From Clostridia bacterium UC5.1-1E11 (GTDB lineage: Bacteria; Bacillota; Clostridia; Oscillospirales; Acutalibacteraceae), in the NCBI GenBank assembly GCA_001305115.1, contig BCAA01000008.1, positions 62,001 to 126,000 of the forward strand: DNA of 64,000 nt, read 5' to 3'. The translations under genes and the position numbers were made by a program. Of this stretch, positions 38,349-49,171 are shown piece after piece. Below the pieces are notes generated by a model, which was given only the letters and a program-made list of their open reading frames with translations, searched no databases and had not been told where the DNA came from. How positions within the stretch are numbered: the stretch's first letter is position 1; every line of letters begins with the position of its first letter.

Positions 38349-38638
38349 TGGCAGCACAGGACATCGTGATCCGCCCCATTATCACGGAAAGAAGCATGGC
38401 CGGTATCGGCATGAAAAAGTACACCTTTGAAGTCGCAAAGAGTGCGACAAAGGTCGACATCAAAAGAGCGGTTGAAGAGCTCTTTGGCGTAAAGGTCAGT
38501 AAGGTCAACACCCTGCATGTGCGCGGACATCTCCGCCGCCAGGGCAGAACCGAGGGCTACACTCCTTCTTGGAAGAAGGCTGTCGTTACCCTGACCGAGG
38601 ACAGCAAGTCCATTGAATTCTTTGAAGGTATGATGTAA
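38348..38638 (+). CDS. rplW: 50S ribosomal protein L23
   Basis: 96 residues, DIVIRPIITERSMAGIGMKK start and EELFGVKVSKVNTLHVRG. It forms the docking site for trigger factor and SRP at the tunnel exit. Confidence 0.97.
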   Translation: MAAQDIVIRPIITERSMAGIGMKKYTFEVAKSATKVDIKRAVEELFGVKVSKVNTLHVRGHLRRQGRTEGYTPSWKKAVVTLTEDSKSIEFFEGMM

Positions 38639-38737
38639 GAAAGCCGGATGCGCTTATAGAGCGTACCCAGTGCTTTCGGCAAGGTATGGGGCGTTGGCAA
38701 CGTCCCGCAAAGCCATCATGAGGAGTGTGAAACCGAA

Positions 38738-39571
38738 ATGCCTATTACTAATTATAAACCGACAACCAATGCCAGAAGGAATATGTCCGTAACAGACTAC
38801 ACGGGCCTTTCCAAGGTTGCACCGGAAAAGAGCCTTTTGGCTTCCAAAAAGAATCGTTCCGGCCGCAACAGCTATGGCAGAATTACCGTCCGTCATCGCG
38901 GCGGCGGCAATCGCAAGAAGTATCGTATCATCGACTTCAAGCGCCAGAAGGCGGATATGCCGGCAACCGTGCTCACATTGGAGTACGATCCGAACCGCTC
39001 CGCGTTTATCGCGCTTGTTCAGTATGAGGATGGCGAGAAGCGGTATATCATTGCGCCGCACGGCCTGAAGGTCGGCGACGTGGTCGTTTCCGGTGCGTCT
39101 GCGGACATCAAGCCGGGCAACGCGCTTCCGCTGGCAAATATCCCGACCGGTACCTTTGTCCACAACGTCGAGCTGTATCCCGGCAAGGGCGCACAGCTGG
39201 CGCGTGCAGCTGGCAACATGGCACAGCTGATGGCAAAGGAGAACGGCATGGCTCTTTTGAGACTGCCGTCCGGCGAGCTCCGCAACGTTTCTGCAACCTG
39301 CATGGCTACGGTTGGCCAGGTCAGCAACATCGACCATGAAAATGTGAAGATCGGTAAAGCAGGCCGCAAGCGTCACATGGGTTGGAGACCGACTGTCCGC
39401 GGTTCTGTTATGAACCCGAACGACCACCCGCACGGCGGCGGCGAAGGCAAATCGCCGATTGGACATCCGGGCCCGATGACCCCGTGGGGCAAGCCGGCGC
39501 TCGGCTATAAGACGCGCGCCCACCACAACCGTTCCGATAAGTTCATTGTGAAACGCAGAAACGGCAAATAA
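38738..39571 (+). CDS. rplB: 50S ribosomal protein L2
   Basis: 277 residues. [20 protein letters not shown] and the C-terminal [20 protein letters not shown] with the conserved His near the peptidyl-transferase centre are intact. Confidence 0.98.
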   Translation: MPITNYKPTTNARRNMSVTDYTGLSKVAPEKSLLASKKNRSGRNSYGRITVRHRGGGNRKKYRIIDFKRQKADMPATVLTLEYDPNRSAFIALVQYEDGEKRYIIAPHGLKVGDVVVSGASADIKPGNALPLANIPTGTFVHNVELYPGKGAQLARAAGNMAQLMAKENGMALLRLPSGELRNVSATCMATVGQVSNIDHENVKIGKAGRKRHMGWRPTVRGSVMNPNDHPHGGGEGKSPIGHPGPMTPWGKPALGYKTRAHHNRSDKFIVKRRNGK

Positions 39572-39597
39572 GGCGTACGGAAAGGAGCTTGTAATTT

Positions 39598-39873
39598 ATG
39601 AGCAGAAGCATTAAAAAGGGTCCTTTTGTACAGCCTGTGCTGCTGAAAAGGATTCAGGAAATGAATGCGGCCGGCGAAAAGAAAATCGTGAAGACCTGGA
39701 GCAGAGCTTCCGTTATCTTCCCGGATTTCGTAGGCCACACCATCGCGGTCCACGACGGCCGCAAGCATGTTCCGGTATATGTCACAGAGGACATGGTTGG
39801 CCACAAACTCGGCGAGTTTGCCCCGACCAGAACCTTTAAGGGCCATGCCGGTTCCAAAACAACTGGTAAATAA
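39598..39873 (+). CDS. rpsS: 30S ribosomal protein S19
   Basis: 91 residues, [20 protein letters not shown] to [16 protein letters not shown]. Located on the 30S head near S13, which is encoded later in the same block. Confidence 0.98.
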   Translation: MSRSIKKGPFVQPVLLKRIQEMNAAGEKKIVKTWSRASVIFPDFVGHTIAVHDGRKHVPVYVTEDMVGHKLGEFAPTRTFKGHAGSKTTGK

Positions 39874-39894
39874 GGGCCGAAAGGAGTATAGACA

Positions 39895-40236
39895 ATGGAA
39901 GCAGAAGCAAGGGCTTATCTGAAATACGCCCGTATTTCTCCCCGTAAAGTGTCCATCGTACTGGACCTGATTCGCAACAAGCCGGTGGACGTTGCAATGG
40001 CTATCCTCAAGAATACCCCCAAGGCCGCTTGTGAATATCTTGAAAAGCTGTTGAAGTCGGCCATGGCGAACGCTGAGAATAACCACAACATGGATGTATC
40101 CAGACTGTACGTAGCAGAGTGCTTCGTATGTCCGGGCCCGATCCTCAAGCGCATCCGTCCCAGAGCGCAGGGCCGCGCGTATAGAATCGAGAAGAGAACT
40201 TCGCACGTCACCCTCGTGCTCAAGGAAAAAGAATAA
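39895..40236 (+). CDS. rplV: 50S ribosomal protein L22
   Basis: 113 residues; [20 protein letters not shown] and the [20 protein letters not shown] end. Its beta-hairpin lines the exit tunnel where macrolide resistance changes map. Confidence 0.98.
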   Translation: MEAEARAYLKYARISPRKVSIVLDLIRNKPVDVAMAILKNTPKAACEYLEKLLKSAMANAENNHNMDVSRLYVAECFVCPGPILKRIRPRAQGRAYRIEKRTSHVTLVLKEKE

Positions 40237-40255
40237 GCAGATGAGGAGGTAAACT

Positions 40256-40920
40256 ATGGGCCAGAAAGTAAATCCACATGGGTTCCGTGTGGGCGTAATT
40301 AAAGATTGGGATTCCCGCTGGTTCGCGAAGGACAATGTTTTCGGCGATACGCTCGTTGAAGATTACAACCTGCGCAGAACTTTGAAGAAGCAGCTGGCGG
40401 CTGCCGGCGTTCCCAAGATTGAAATCGAGCGTGATGCCTCCAAGGTGCGCGTTCATATCCACTGTGCAAACCCGGCATGGTCATCGGCAAGGGTGGCGCA
40501 GAGATCGAGAAGCTCCGCCTCCAGTGCGAAAAGATGCTCGGCAAGCCGGTTGCCATCAATATTGTTGAAGTGAAGTCCCCGGACCTCAACGCGCAGCTGA
40601 TCGCAGAGAACATTGCACAGCAGCTGGAAAAGAGAATTTCTTTCCGCCGCGCGATGAAGCAGTGCATCGGCCGTGCAATGAAGCTCGGTGCAAAGGGTAT
40701 CAAGACCCAGGTTTCCGGCCGTTTGGGCGGTGCTGAAATCGCCAGAACGGAACAGTATCACGACGGAACGATTCCGCTGCAGACCATCCGCGCGGACATC
40801 GATTATGGCTTTGCAGAAGCCGCCACCACCTATGGCCGCATCGGCATTAAGGTGTGGCTCTATAAGGGCGAGGTTCTCAACGATAACCGCAAGCCCCGCA
40901 GGGAAGGAGGCAGTAAATAA
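40256..40920 (+). CDS. rpsC: 30S ribosomal protein S3, frameshifted
   Basis: 221 residues once one A is restored at 40468-40470. The KH-domain GxxG loop is then [20 protein letters not shown] following [10 protein letters not shown]. The raw frame stops at 40573. A real null rpsC would be lethal, so this is strong evidence for a sequence error. The stop overlaps the rplP ATG. Confidence 0.96.
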
Positions 40921-41345
40921 TGCTGTTGCCTAAGCGTGTAAAATACCGCAGAGTGCATCGTGGCCGTCTGACCGGCAAGGCATATCGCGGCAATACAGTG
41001 ACCTACGGCGATTTCGGCCTCCAGGCCATGGAGCCGGCATGGATCACCTCGAACCAGATCGAAGCAGCTCGTGTTGCCATGACACGTTACTGCAAGAGAT
41101 TCGGTAAAGTTTGGATCAAAATTTTCCCGGATAAGCCGATTACTGAGAAGCCGGCTGAGACCCGAATGGGTTCCGGTAAAGGTTCCCCGGAATACTGGGT
41201 AGCCGTTGTTAAGCCAGGCAGAGTGATGTTCGAAATCGGCGGTGTCTCCGAAGAGACCGCTAGAGAAGCATTGCGTCTTGCATCCAACAAGCTGCCGATT
41301 AAGTGCAAGTTTGTCAAAAAGGAAGGAACGGGTGGTGAGCAGTAA
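40920..41345 (+). CDS. rplP: 50S ribosomal protein L16
   Basis: 141 residues, [20 protein letters not shown] and [19 protein letters not shown]. It organises the A-site region of 23S rRNA. ATG overlaps the rpsC stop, and its own stop overlaps rpmC. Confidence 0.98.
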   Translation: MLLPKRVKYRRVHRGRLTGKAYRGNTVTYGDFGLQAMEPAWITSNQIEAARVAMTRYCKRFGKVWIKIFPDKPITEKPAETRMGSGKGSPEYWVAVVKPGRVMFEIGGVSEETAREALRLASNKLPIKCKFVKKEGTGGEQ

Positions 41346-41551
41346 TGAAGGCCTCAGAAGTCAGAGATTTAACAACTGCAGAACTGGAAAGTAAGCTGAA
41401 AGACCTCAAGGCCGAGCTTTTCAACCTGCGCTTCCAGCTTGCTATTAATCAGCTCGATAACCCGATGCGCATCTCCGCTGTAAAGAAGGACATCGCGCGC
41501 GTGAAGACGGTTCTGCGCGAGAACGAGATCAAGGACAGCGCGAAGGCGTAA
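41345..41551 (+). CDS. rpmC: 50S ribosomal protein L29
   Basis: 68 residues, helical ([20 protein letters not shown]). ATG overlaps the rplP stop; adjoins L23 at the tunnel exit. Confidence 0.97.
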   Translation: MKASEVRDLTTAELESKLKDLKAELFNLRFQLAINQLDNPMRISAVKKDIARVKTVLRENEIKDSAKA

Positions 41552-41569
41552 CGGAAGGGAGGATTAACT

Positions 41570-41827
41570 GTGAGCGATCGTAATTTGAGAAAAACAGAGG
41601 TTGGCAGAGTTGTCAGCAACAAGATGGATAAGACCGTCGTCGTTGCCATTGAGGACAGCGTGAAGCATCCGCTGTATAAGAAAGTTATCAAACGTACCGT
41701 TAAGCTGAAGGCACATGATGAGAACAACGAATGCTCCATCGGTGACCGCGTGCGTGTGATGGAGACCCGTCCGCTCAGCAAAGAGAAGAGATGGCGTCTC
41801 GTCGAGATTATTGAGAAGGCCAAATAA
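41570..41827 (+). CDS. rpsQ: 30S ribosomal protein S17
   Basis: 85 residues with [20 protein letters not shown], an OB-fold. GTG start at 41570 with GGGAGG upstream. Confidence 0.97.
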   Translation: MSDRNLRKTEVGRVVSNKMDKTVVVAIEDSVKHPLYKKVIKRTVKLKAHDENNECSIGDRVRVMETRPLSKEKRWRLVEIIEKAK

Positions 41828-41860
41828 GTTCGTTTGGCTTAAGCAAAGGAGGAACGCACT

Positions 41861-42229
41861 GTGATACAACAGCAGACCTACCTGAAAGTGGCCGACAACA
41901 CCGGCGCGAAGGAGCTTATGTGCATCCGCGTTCTCGGCGGTACCGGCAGAAGGTATGCAAATATTGGCGACGTGGTAGTTGCTTCTGTGAAAAAAGCAAC
42001 CCCCGGCGGCCAGGTGAAGAAGGGCGACGTTGTGAAGGCGGTTGTAGTCCGCACCGCTTCCGGCGTACGCCGCGACGATGGCACGTACATTCGCTTTGAC
42101 GAGAATGCGGCTGTCATCATCAAAGAAGATAAGAATCCGAGGGGGACGCGTATCTTTGGGCCTGTGGCAAGAGAGCTGCGCGATAAGGATTATATGAAGA
42201 TCCTGAGCCTTGCCCCCGAAGTGCTGTAA
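41861..42229 (+). CDS. rplN: 50S ribosomal protein L14
   Basis: 122 residues, [23 protein letters not shown] start at 41861 after AAAGGAGG. Faces the subunit interface. Confidence 0.98.
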   Translation: MIQQQTYLKVADNTGAKELMCIRVLGGTGRRYANIGDVVVASVKKATPGGQVKKGDVVKAVVVRTASGVRRDDGTYIRFDENAAVIIKEDKNPRGTRIFGPVARELRDKDYMKILSLAPEVL

Positions 42230-42245
42230 TGGGAGGTGCTCACTG

Positions 42246-42566
42246 ATGAATAACAAAGTTCATGTAAAAACGGGTGACACCGTCATCGTTATCAGCGGCA
42301 GGGACCGCGGCAAGAAGGGCAAGGTCATGGCCGTGAGCCCGAAGGAAGGCAAAGTCATCGTTGAGGGCCGCAACATGGTCAGCAAGCATGTCAAGGCTCG
42401 CAAGATGGGCGACCAGGCCGGCATTGTCCAGGCTGAGAGCGCTATCTATGCCTGCAAGGTCCAGATTGTCTGCCCGCGCTGCGGCAAACCGACGCGTGTC
42501 GCACATAAAGTTTATGAAGACGGCACCAAGGAACGCATTTGTGCAAAATGCGGCGAGTCGCTGTAA
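42246..42566 (+). CDS. rplX: 50S ribosomal protein L24
   Basis: 106 residues with the KOW motif KTGDTVIVISGRDRGKKGKV and C-terminal Cys pairs (CPRCGKP, CAKCGES). Start 42246 is set by GGGAGG; the frame from 42210 lies inside rplN. Assembly initiator protein. Confidence 0.97.
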   Translation: MNNKVHVKTGDTVIVISGRDRGKKGKVMAVSPKEGKVIVEGRNMVSKHVKARKMGDQAGIVQAESAIYACKVQIVCPRCGKPTRVAHKVYEDGTKERICAKCGESL

Positions 42567-42579
42567 GGGAGGATAAAAC

Positions 42580-43119
42580 ATGGCCAGACTTAAGGATTAC
42601 TATAAAAAAGATGTCGCTCCGGCGCTGATGAAGAAGTTTTCCTACAAAAGCGTGATGCAGATTCCGAAGCTCGACAAGGTCGTCATCAATGTTGGCGCTG
42701 GCGAGGCGAAGGATAACGCAAAAGTGATCGACGCCATTATGGTGGACCTCGCTGCCATCACCGGCCAGAAGCCGATGATCTGCAAAGCGAAGAAGTCGGT
42801 TGCAAACTTCAAGCTCCGTGAGGGCATGAACATTGGCGTGAAGGTAACGCTCAGAGGAGACCGTATGTATGAGTTCATCGACCGTCTCTTCAATGTAGCG
42901 CTTCCGCGCGTCAGAGACTTTAGAGGTATCAACCCGAACTCTTTTGATGGCCGCGGCAATTACAATTTGGGCATCAAAGAACAGTTGATCTTCCCGGAGA
43001 TCGACTATGATAAGATCGATAAGGTCCGCGGAATGGACATCTGTTTCGTGACTACCGCAAACACCGACGAGGAATCCAGAGAGCTTTTGTCCCTCATGGG
43101 CGCCCCGTTTGCGAAATAA
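42580..43119 (+). CDS. rplE: 50S ribosomal protein L5
   Basis: 179 residues, [20 protein letters not shown] to [20 protein letters not shown]. Contacts 5S rRNA and P-site tRNA. Confidence 0.98.
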   Translation: MARLKDYYKKDVAPALMKKFSYKSVMQIPKLDKVVINVGAGEAKDNAKVIDAIMVDLAAITGQKPMICKAKKSVANFKLREGMNIGVKVTLRGDRMYEFIDRLFNVALPRVRDFRGINPNSFDGRGNYNLGIKEQLIFPEIDYDKIDKVRGMDICFVTTANTDEESRELLSLMGAPFAK

Positions 43120-43131
43120 GGAGGGATTATT

Positions 43132-43317
43132 GTGGCCAAGACTTCTATGAAAATCAAACAGCGTAGACCGGCGAAGTATTCTTCCCGTGCGTATAACAGA
43201 TGCAAAATCTGTGGCAGGCCGCATGCCTATCTTCGCAAGTTCGGAATTTGCCGTATCTGCTTCCGCGAACTCGCCTATAAGGGTGAGATTCCGGGCGTGA
43301 AAAAGGCCAGCTGGTAA
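43132..43317 (+). CDS. rpsZ: 30S ribosomal protein S14, zinc (type Z) form
   Basis: 61 residues with four zinc Cys: [20 protein letters not shown]. The short C+ form is normal for Firmicutes. GTG 43132 has GGAGG upstream. Confidence 0.97.
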   Translation: MAKTSMKIKQRRPAKYSSRAYNRCKICGRPHAYLRKFGICRICFRELAYKGEIPGVKKASW

Positions 43318-43340
43318 AGCTTAGCAAAGGAGGTAACGGT

Positions 43341-43739
43341 ATGCAAATTACAGATACAATTGCTGATTTGCTCACCCGTATTCGCAATGCGGTTTCCGCA
43401 AAGCATGATTCCGTCGACATCCCTGCTTCCAACATGAAGAAGGCCATTGTGCAGATTCTGGTGGATGAGGGCTATGTGAAGAATTTTACGGTCGTTGAGG
43501 ACGGCAAACAGGGCATCATCAAAGTGAACTTGAAGTATGGCGAGGGCAAGACCCCGGTTATCAAGGGGCTGCGCCGGGTATCCAAGCCGGGCCTTCGCAT
43601 TTATTCCAGCGCTGAGGAACTGCCGAAGGTCATGAAGGGCCTGGGCGTCGCCATCATCTCCACGTCCAAGGGCGTCATGACGGACCGTCAGGCGCGCAAG
43701 GAAAATGTTGGCGGAGAGGTCCTCGCATTTATTTGGTAA
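43341..43739 (+). CDS. rpsH: 30S ribosomal protein S8
   Basis: 132 residues, [20 protein letters not shown] and [20 protein letters not shown]. Binds the central domain of 16S rRNA; autoregulator of the spc operon in E. coli. Confidence 0.98.
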   Translation: MQITDTIADLLTRIRNAVSAKHDSVDIPASNMKKAIVQILVDEGYVKNFTVVEDGKQGIIKVNLKYGEGKTPVIKGLRRVSKPGLRIYSSAEELPKVMKGLGVAIISTSKGVMTDRQARKENVGGEVLAFIW

Positions 43740-43755
43740 ATAAGGGGGTGCAGAA

Positions 43756-44304
43756 ATGTCTCGAATTGGAAGAAAACCCATAAATATTCCCGCTGGCGTC
43801 AATGTGAAAGTTGACGGCAACGTTATCACGGTCAAGGGCCCGAAGGCAACCCTCACCCAGCAGTTCCACCCGAATATGACGGTGGCTGTCGAGGGTAGCG
43901 AAATCCTCGTGACCCGTCCGAATGACGAAAAAGAGAACCGCTCTCTGCACGGCCTGACCCGTACGCTCATCCACAACATGGTGATCGGCGTAACGGAGGG
44001 CTTTAAGAAAGAGCTGGACGTCAACGGCGTCGGCTACCGTGTGCAGAAGCAGGGCAAGAACCTCGTAATGAACCTGGGCTATTCCCATCAGGTGATTGTT
44101 CCCGAAATCGACGGCATCACAATCGAGTGCCCGTCCGCGAACAAGATCGTGATCCTCGGCTCGGACAAACAGAAGGTCGGCCAGTTTGCTGCGGAAGTCC
44201 GCGAGAAGCGTCCGCCAGAGCCGTACAAGGGCAAGGGTATCCGCTATACTGGCGAATTTGTCCGTCATAAGGAAGGCAAGGCCGGTAAGGGCGCCAAGAA
44301 GTAA
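43756..44304 (+). CDS. rplF: 50S ribosomal protein L6
   Basis: 182 residues; two L6 domains, SRIGRKPINIPAGVNVKVDG and PEPYKGKGIRYTGEFVRHKE. Confidence 0.98.
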   Translation: MSRIGRKPINIPAGVNVKVDGNVITVKGPKATLTQQFHPNMTVAVEGSEILVTRPNDEKENRSLHGLTRTLIHNMVIGVTEGFKKELDVNGVGYRVQKQGKNLVMNLGYSHQVIVPEIDGITIECPSANKIVILGSDKQKVGQFAAEVREKRPPEPYKGKGIRYTGEFVRHKEGKAGKGAKK

Positions 44305-44318
44305 GGAGTGAATGACAA

Positions 44319-44678
44319 ATGGTGAATAAGGCTGATACAAACAAAGCCAGATTGAACCGCCACAAGAGAGTGCGCGGCAAGATTTCCGGCACCGCAGAGT
44401 GCCCGCGCCTGAATGTATTTCGCTCTACCAAAAACATCTACGCCCAGATCATCGACGATGTAAAAGGAGTTACCCTCGTGGCAGCTTCTTCCCTGGACAA
44501 GGAGTTCAATGGTAACGGCGGAAACAAGGAAGCCGCACGCAAGGTTGGCGAGCTGATCGCTAAACGCGCCGCTGAAAAGGGCATTTCCCAGGTCGTATTT
44601 GACCGCGGCGGTTATATTTTCCACGGCCGCGTCAAAGAGCTGGCCGAAGGCGCCCGCGAGGGCGGCCTCAAGTTCTAA
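44319..44678 (+). CDS. rplR: 50S ribosomal protein L18
   Basis: 119 residues, [20 protein letters not shown] and [20 protein letters not shown]. 5S rRNA binder. Confidence 0.98.
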   Translation: MVNKADTNKARLNRHKRVRGKISGTAECPRLNVFRSTKNIYAQIIDDVKGVTLVAASSLDKEFNGNGGNKEAARKVGELIAKRAAEKGISQVVFDRGGYIFHGRVKELAEGAREGGLKF

Positions 44679-44693
44679 GAAGGAGGGATACTT

Positions 44694-45203
44694 TTGGCTA
44701 GATTTGACGCACCCAGACAGCAGTCTCAGGATGAGATGCAAGAGCATGTAGTCGCAATCAACCGTGTAAGTAAGACCGTCAAGGGCGGCCGTATCTTCAA
44801 GTTTGCTGCGCTCGTCGTGGTAGGCGATGGAAAAGGTACCGTTGGTTTCGGCATTGGTAAAGCAGGCGAAGTTCCCGAGGCGATCCGCAAGGGCATTGAG
44901 GACGCCAAGAAGAACCTGATTAAGGTCGCAATGCGCGGCGGTACGATCCCGCATGAGATCATCGGCGAGTACGGCGCAGGCAGAGTTTTGATGAAGCCTG
45001 CAGCACCTGGTACCGGCGTAATCGCTGGCGGCCCGGTTCGTGCAGTTGTCGAGGCTGTGGGTATCAAAGATATCCGTACCAAGGCACTGCGTTCCAACAA
45101 CCCGTGCAATGTAGTCCGCGCAACCTTGGCCGGTATGGCTCAGCTGCGCACAGCCGACGAAGTTGCCGCGATCCGCGGTAAGTCGGTGCAGGACATTCTT
45201 TAA
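44694..45203 (+). CDS. rpsE: 30S ribosomal protein S5
   Basis: 169 residues with [20 protein letters not shown]. The TTG start at 44694 follows AAGGAGGG; no ATG fits. Acts in decoding accuracy and helicase activity at the mRNA entry. Confidence 0.97.
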   Translation: MARFDAPRQQSQDEMQEHVVAINRVSKTVKGGRIFKFAALVVVGDGKGTVGFGIGKAGEVPEAIRKGIEDAKKNLIKVAMRGGTIPHEIIGEYGAGRVLMKPAAPGTGVIAGGPVRAVVEAVGIKDIRTKALRSNNPCNVVRATLAGMAQLRTADEVAAIRGKSVQDIL

Positions 45204-45218
45204 GGAGGGGGTAGCAAG

Positions 45219-45398
45219 ATGGCACAGGTAAAGGTGAAGCTGGTAAGAAGCCTTATCGGCAGCAAGAAAGACCAGATTGCAACCGCCCAGGCGCTTGGTC
45301 TTCGCAAAATTGGTGACGAGTCCGTTCAGCCGGACAACGACCAGACCAAAGGTAAGGTGGCCAAGATCATCCACCTCGTCGAGGTAGTCGAAGCGTAA
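45219..45398 (+). CDS. rpmD: 50S ribosomal protein L30
   Basis: 59 residues, [20 protein letters not shown] then [26 protein letters not shown] precedes ATG 45219. Its position between rpsE and rplO is conserved. Confidence 0.97.
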   Translation: MAQVKVKLVRSLIGSKKDQIATAQALGLRKIGDESVQPDNDQTKGKVAKIIHLVEVVEA

Positions 45399-45426
45399 GC
45401 TAAGCAAGCAAGGAGGTGCGAGTAAA

Positions 45427-45867
45427 ATGAATTTGCATGATCTAACTGCGACGCCGGGTTCCACCAAGGAATCCAAGCGGATCGGCAGAGGCCACGGCTC
45501 CGGACAGGGCAAGACCGCGGGCAAAGGCCATAAAGGCCAGAAGGCCAGAGCAGGACACGGCATGCGTCCGGGCTTTGAAGGTGGCCAGATGCCTCTGCAG
45601 AGACGTATTCCGAAAAGAGGATTTAATAATATTTTTGCCAAAACCATCGTGGCGATCAATGTAAGCGCGCTGGAGAAATTCGAGACGGGCGCGGTTGTTG
45701 ACGCGCAGGCGCTCAAGGACGCAGGAATCGTCAAGAAGACCTGCGACGGCGTGAAAATTCTCGGCAATGGCGCACTCACAAAGAAGTTAACCGTTAAGGT
45801 CACTGCCTATTCCGAAGCTGCAAAGCAGAAGATTGAGGCCGCTGGTGGGAAGGCAGAGGTGATCTGA
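45427..45867 (+). CDS. rplO: 50S ribosomal protein L15
   Basis: 146 residues, [20 protein letters not shown] with the Gly-rich [18 protein letters not shown] rRNA-binding tail. Adjacent to secY by 1 nt. Confidence 0.98.
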   Translation: MNLHDLTATPGSTKESKRIGRGHGSGQGKTAGKGHKGQKARAGHGMRPGFEGGQMPLQRRIPKRGFNNIFAKTIVAINVSALEKFETGAVVDAQALKDAGIVKKTCDGVKILGNGALTKKLTVKVTAYSEAAKQKIEAAGGKAEVI

Positions 45868-45868
45868 G

Positions 45869-47200
45869 TTGTTTAAAACAATTAAGAATGCCTGGGGTAT
45901 TCCGGATCTGCGTAAAAAGATTCTTTTCACCCTGCTGATTATTGTGGTGTTCCGTTTTGGCGCCACGATCCCAGTTCCGTTCCTGGATGTCAATGCTCTG
46001 AAGGGCTTGATGGGTACGGTCAACGAAACTGGCAATGCACTCAGTTATTTGGATATGTTGTCCGGTGGTGCTTTTGCAAATGCAACAATGTTTGCAATGG
46101 GTATCACTCCATACATCAACAGTTCCATCATCATGCAGCTGTTGACGGTTGCCATTCCTCCTTTGGAGCGTATGGCGAAGGAAGGCGAAGAGGGTCGCAA
46201 GAGAATTGCGACAATCACGCGTTATGTCACAGTTGCTTTGGGCTTGATTCAGGGTACTGCCTATTACTTTTATTTGCGCAACAGTACGTATCAGGGCGCT
46301 CCGATCGCTCTGTATACCTCCGGTTGGGAACAGGTGTTCGCTGCAATCGTCATTATCCTAGCATTTACTGCTGGCACGGCGATGATGATGTGGATGGGCG
46401 AGCAGATCAACCAGAAGGGTATTGGAAATGGTATTTCCATTCTCTTGTTTGCAGGCATTGTGGCAAGACTGCCGCAGACGATCCGTTTGTTGGGCCAGTA
46501 TCTCTCTGCTGCAAATCAGGACCCGACAAACTATGGCAAGTATTACTTCCTGGTTCCGCTGTTTGTTGTCCTCTTCCTGGCTGTGATCTGGGTGATCGCG
46601 TTTATGAATAATTCGGAACGCCGTATCCCGGTTCAGTATGCAAAGCGCGTTGTTGGCCGCAAGATGTACGGTGGCCAAAGCACACACATTCCGATCAAGG
46701 TTGCAATGTCCGGTGTTTTGCCGATCATCTTTGCAAGCTCGATTCTCTCGATTCCGAGTACGATTCAGCTCTTTATGGGTGGGAATGTAACAGGCTTCTG
46801 GAAATCTTTCTTTGACGCCTTCTCTTCCACGGGTTGGCTTTATTCCGTACTGTATTTCCTTCTGATTATCATGTTTGCTTATTTCTATGTAACCATTCAG
46901 TATAATCCGATTGAGATGGCCAATAATCTTCGTCAGAATAACGGCACGATTCCGGGCATTCGTCCTGGCAAGCCGACTTCTGACTTCATTTCAAAGATTC
47001 TTTCTAAGATCACATTGATTGGCGCGTTGTTCCTCGCTGTGATTGCACTTCTTCCGATTCTATTCGGAGCTGCTACCGGTATGCACAACCTGTCTTTGGG
47101 CGGTACTTCCGTCATCATCTTGGTTGGTGTTGCGCTGGATACCATGAAGCAGATGGAATCTCAGATGATGATGCGCCATTATAAAGGCTTCCTTGACTGA
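45869..47200 (+). CDS. secY: Preprotein translocase subunit SecY
   Basis: 443 residues, ten membrane segments. The plug and pore region GGAFANATMFAMGITPYINS and the cytoplasmic NSERRIPVQYAKRVVGRKMY loop are intact. It is the channel of the Sec translocon. TTG start at 45869 directly after rplO, so probably coupled. Confidence 0.98.
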   Translation: MFKTIKNAWGIPDLRKKILFTLLIIVVFRFGATIPVPFLDVNALKGLMGTVNETGNALSYLDMLSGGAFANATMFAMGITPYINSSIIMQLLTVAIPPLERMAKEGEEGRKRIATITRYVTVALGLIQGTAYYFYLRNSTYQGAPIALYTSGWEQVFAAIVIILAFTAGTAMMMWMGEQINQKGIGNGISILLFAGIVARLPQTIRLLGQYLSAANQDPTNYGKYYFLVPLFVVLFLAVIWVIAFMNNSERRIPVQYAKRVVGRKMYGGQSTHIPIKVAMSGVLPIIFASSILSIPSTIQLFMGGNVTGFWKSFFDAFSSTGWLYSVLYFLLIIMFAYFYVTIQYNPIEMANNLRQNNGTIPGIRPGKPTSDFISKILSKITLIGALFLAVIALLPILFGAATGMHNLSLGGTSVIILVGVALDTMKQMESQMMMRHYKGFLD

Positions 47201-47215
47201 TAAGGAGGAAATGAT

Positions 47216-47848
47216 ATGAATCTGATTCTTCTTGGCGCACCGGGCGCCGGTAAAGGAACCCAGGCAGAGGTCATCTGCCAGCATTTATCCATCCCCGCAA
47301 TTTCTACGGGGAATATGATCCGCGAAGCGCTGAAGAGCGGCACGGAGATGGGCTTGAAGGCAAAGTCCTTCATGGACGCAGGCAAGCTTGTGCCCGATGA
47401 AGTTGTAATCGGCATCGTCAAAGAGCGTTTGGCCCAGGACGATTGCAAGAACGGCTTTGTGTTGGACGGTTTCCCGCGCACCATCCCCCAGGCCGAGGCT
47501 CTGGATAAGATGGGCATTGTGATCGACAAGGTCATTGATATTGAAGTTGCCGATGACAAGATTGTGGAGCGCATGTCCGGACGCCGCGTCTGTGAGACTT
47601 GCGGTGCTACCTACCACCTGCTGTACAATAAGCCGGAGGAGGAAGGTAAGTGCGGCAAATGCGGAGGCGCCCTCATTCAGCGTAAGGATGACCATCCGGA
47701 TACAGTGAAAGAACGCCTGCATGTATACCACGAACAGACCGAACCCCTCAAGGATTATTACGAGAAACAGGGGAAGCTCCGTATCGTGGAAGGTCAGGAA
47801 GAAGTGGCGGATACCACCAAACTGACGCTGGCGGCATTAGAGGCGTAA
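47216..47848 (+). CDS. adk: Adenylate kinase
   Basis: 210 residues. P-loop [23 protein letters not shown]-binding [20 protein letters not shown], and a zinc LID with four Cys ([15 protein letters not shown]). It interconverts ATP+AMP and 2 ADP. The zinc LID is typical of Gram-positives. Confidence 0.98.
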   Translation: MNLILLGAPGAGKGTQAEVICQHLSIPAISTGNMIREALKSGTEMGLKAKSFMDAGKLVPDEVVIGIVKERLAQDDCKNGFVLDGFPRTIPQAEALDKMGIVIDKVIDIEVADDKIVERMSGRRVCETCGATYHLLYNKPEEEGKCGKCGGALIQRKDDHPDTVKERLHVYHEQTEPLKDYYEKQGKLRIVEGQEEVADTTKLTLAALEA

Positions 47849-47850
47849 TC

Positions 47851-48603
47851 ATGATTGTGCTTAAAACCAGCCGCGAGCTCGCGATTATGCGGGAGGCGTG
47901 CAGGATCTCTGCAAAAGCACTGAAACTGGCCGGCGAGGCGGTCGAGCCTGGGGTTTCTACCTGGGAGATCGACCGCATTGTCCGTCGGGTAATCGAGGAA
48001 GAGGGCGGAAAGCCCAACTTCCTTGGTTACGGCGGATTCCCGGGCAGCGCATGTGTCTCTGTAAACGACGTGGTGATCCACGGCATACCCCATAAGGAGA
48101 TTATCCTCAAGGAAGGCGACATTGTCAGCATTGACACCGGCGCCTTTTATGACGGATTTAACGGCGACAACGCTTATACCTTCCCCTGTGGGGATGTGAG
48201 TGAAGAAGCCAAGCGCCTTATGGATGTCACACGCGAGAGCCTCTTTGAGGGTATCAAGGCCGCTCAGGCCGGAGCCCGCGTTGGGGATATTGGTAGCGCG
48301 GTCCAGCGGTATGTCGAGGCGCGCGGCTACTCGGTGGTACGGGATTTTGTCGGCCACGGAGTAGGTGCGAAGCTGCATGAAGACCCGAGTGTTCCCAATT
48401 ACGGCACGCCAGGCAGAGGCGTGCGCCTGTTACCAGGCATGACCATCGCGATTGAACCAATGATCAACGCCGGTGTGAAGGAAGTAAAGACGCTGGAGGA
48501 TGGTTGGACGACTGTCACGGCGGACGGCAAACTTTCTGCACACTTTGAGCACACCATCGCCATCACCCCGGATGGACCGGTGATTATGACTTTGCCGGAA
48601 TAA
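47851..48603 (+). CDS. map: Methionine aminopeptidase, type I
   Basis: 250 residues. Metal ligands appear in VSIDTGAFYDGFNGDNAYTF (two Asp), FVGHGVGAKLHEDPSVPNYG (His), MTIAIEPM (Glu) and AHFEHTIAI (Glu). It removes the initiator Met. Starts 2 nt after adk. Confidence 0.97.
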   Translation: MIVLKTSRELAIMREACRISAKALKLAGEAVEPGVSTWEIDRIVRRVIEEEGGKPNFLGYGGFPGSACVSVNDVVIHGIPHKEIILKEGDIVSIDTGAFYDGFNGDNAYTFPCGDVSEEAKRLMDVTRESLFEGIKAAQAGARVGDIGSAVQRYVEARGYSVVRDFVGHGVGAKLHEDPSVPNYGTPGRGVRLLPGMTIAIEPMINAGVKEVKTLEDGWTTVTADGKLSAHFEHTIAITPDGPVIMTLPE

Positions 48604-48615
48604 AAGGGGGAGACC

Positions 48616-48903
48616 ATGGACTTTGTGAGAGGACTCGTTGTCCGTGCCCTCGCCGGGCGGGACAAAGGCGGCTTCTTTACGGTGCTAGAGGCGAGCGGCG
48701 ATATGGCCGTGATTTGTAACGGCAAACGTCGAAGTCTGGAGCATCCAAAGAGAAAGAAGCAAAAACACCTTCTGATAACCAAGACCATCTTGGAAGAGGG
48801 TTCATTGCAAACCAACCGTGAAATTCGCCATGCCCTTCGTCCATTTGAAGGGAAGGGCTGTTTTCCGCAAGAGGAGGCTACAGTATGTCGAAACAGGACG
48901 TAA
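48616..48903 (+). CDS. KOW-domain RNA-binding protein (L14e/YlmH-operon type)
   Basis: 95 residues. [20 protein letters not shown] is a KOW motif like that of eukaryotic L14e/L27e; [20 protein letters not shown] is a basic RNA-contact stretch. Proteins of this type occupy this slot between map and infA in many Clostridia; function unproven, probably ribosome-linked. The stop lies 19 nt inside infA, suggesting coupling. Confidence 0.85.
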   Translation: MDFVRGLVVRALAGRDKGGFFTVLEASGDMAVICNGKRRSLEHPKRKKQKHLLITKTILEEGSLQTNREIRHALRPFEGKGCFPQEEATVCRNRT

Positions 48904-49103
48904 TTGAAACCGAGGGTATTGTGACGGAAGCACTCCCAAACGCAATGTTTATGGTAGAGCTTCAAAACCACCACCAGGTGTTGGCCCACATTTCCGGTAA
49001 GCTCCGGATGAACTTCATTCGTATTTTGCCGGGCGATAAGGTGACGATCGAACTTTCTCCGTACGATCTGACCCGGGGCCGCATTACGTGGCGTTCGAAA
49101 TAA
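48885..49103 (+). CDS. infA: Translation initiation factor IF-1
   Basis: 72 residues, S1-like OB-fold: [20 protein letters not shown] to [15 protein letters not shown]. Blocks the A site during initiation. Overlaps the KOW gene. Confidence 0.98.
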   Translation: MSKQDVIETEGIVTEALPNAMFMVELQNHHQVLAHISGKLRMNFIRILPGDKVTIELSPYDLTRGRITWRSK

Positions 49104-49171
49104 AGGGATTTCGCAGAGCTGTAAGAACTGCGGGATTTCAACATGAGACTTCACTAAGGGAGGGCGCACAA

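Noticed and set aside
44265-45803. Minus-strand open frame of 512 codons
   Set aside because: It lies antisense to rplF, rplR, rpsE, rpmD and rplO, all certain genes. High-GC third positions in those genes keep the opposite strand open.
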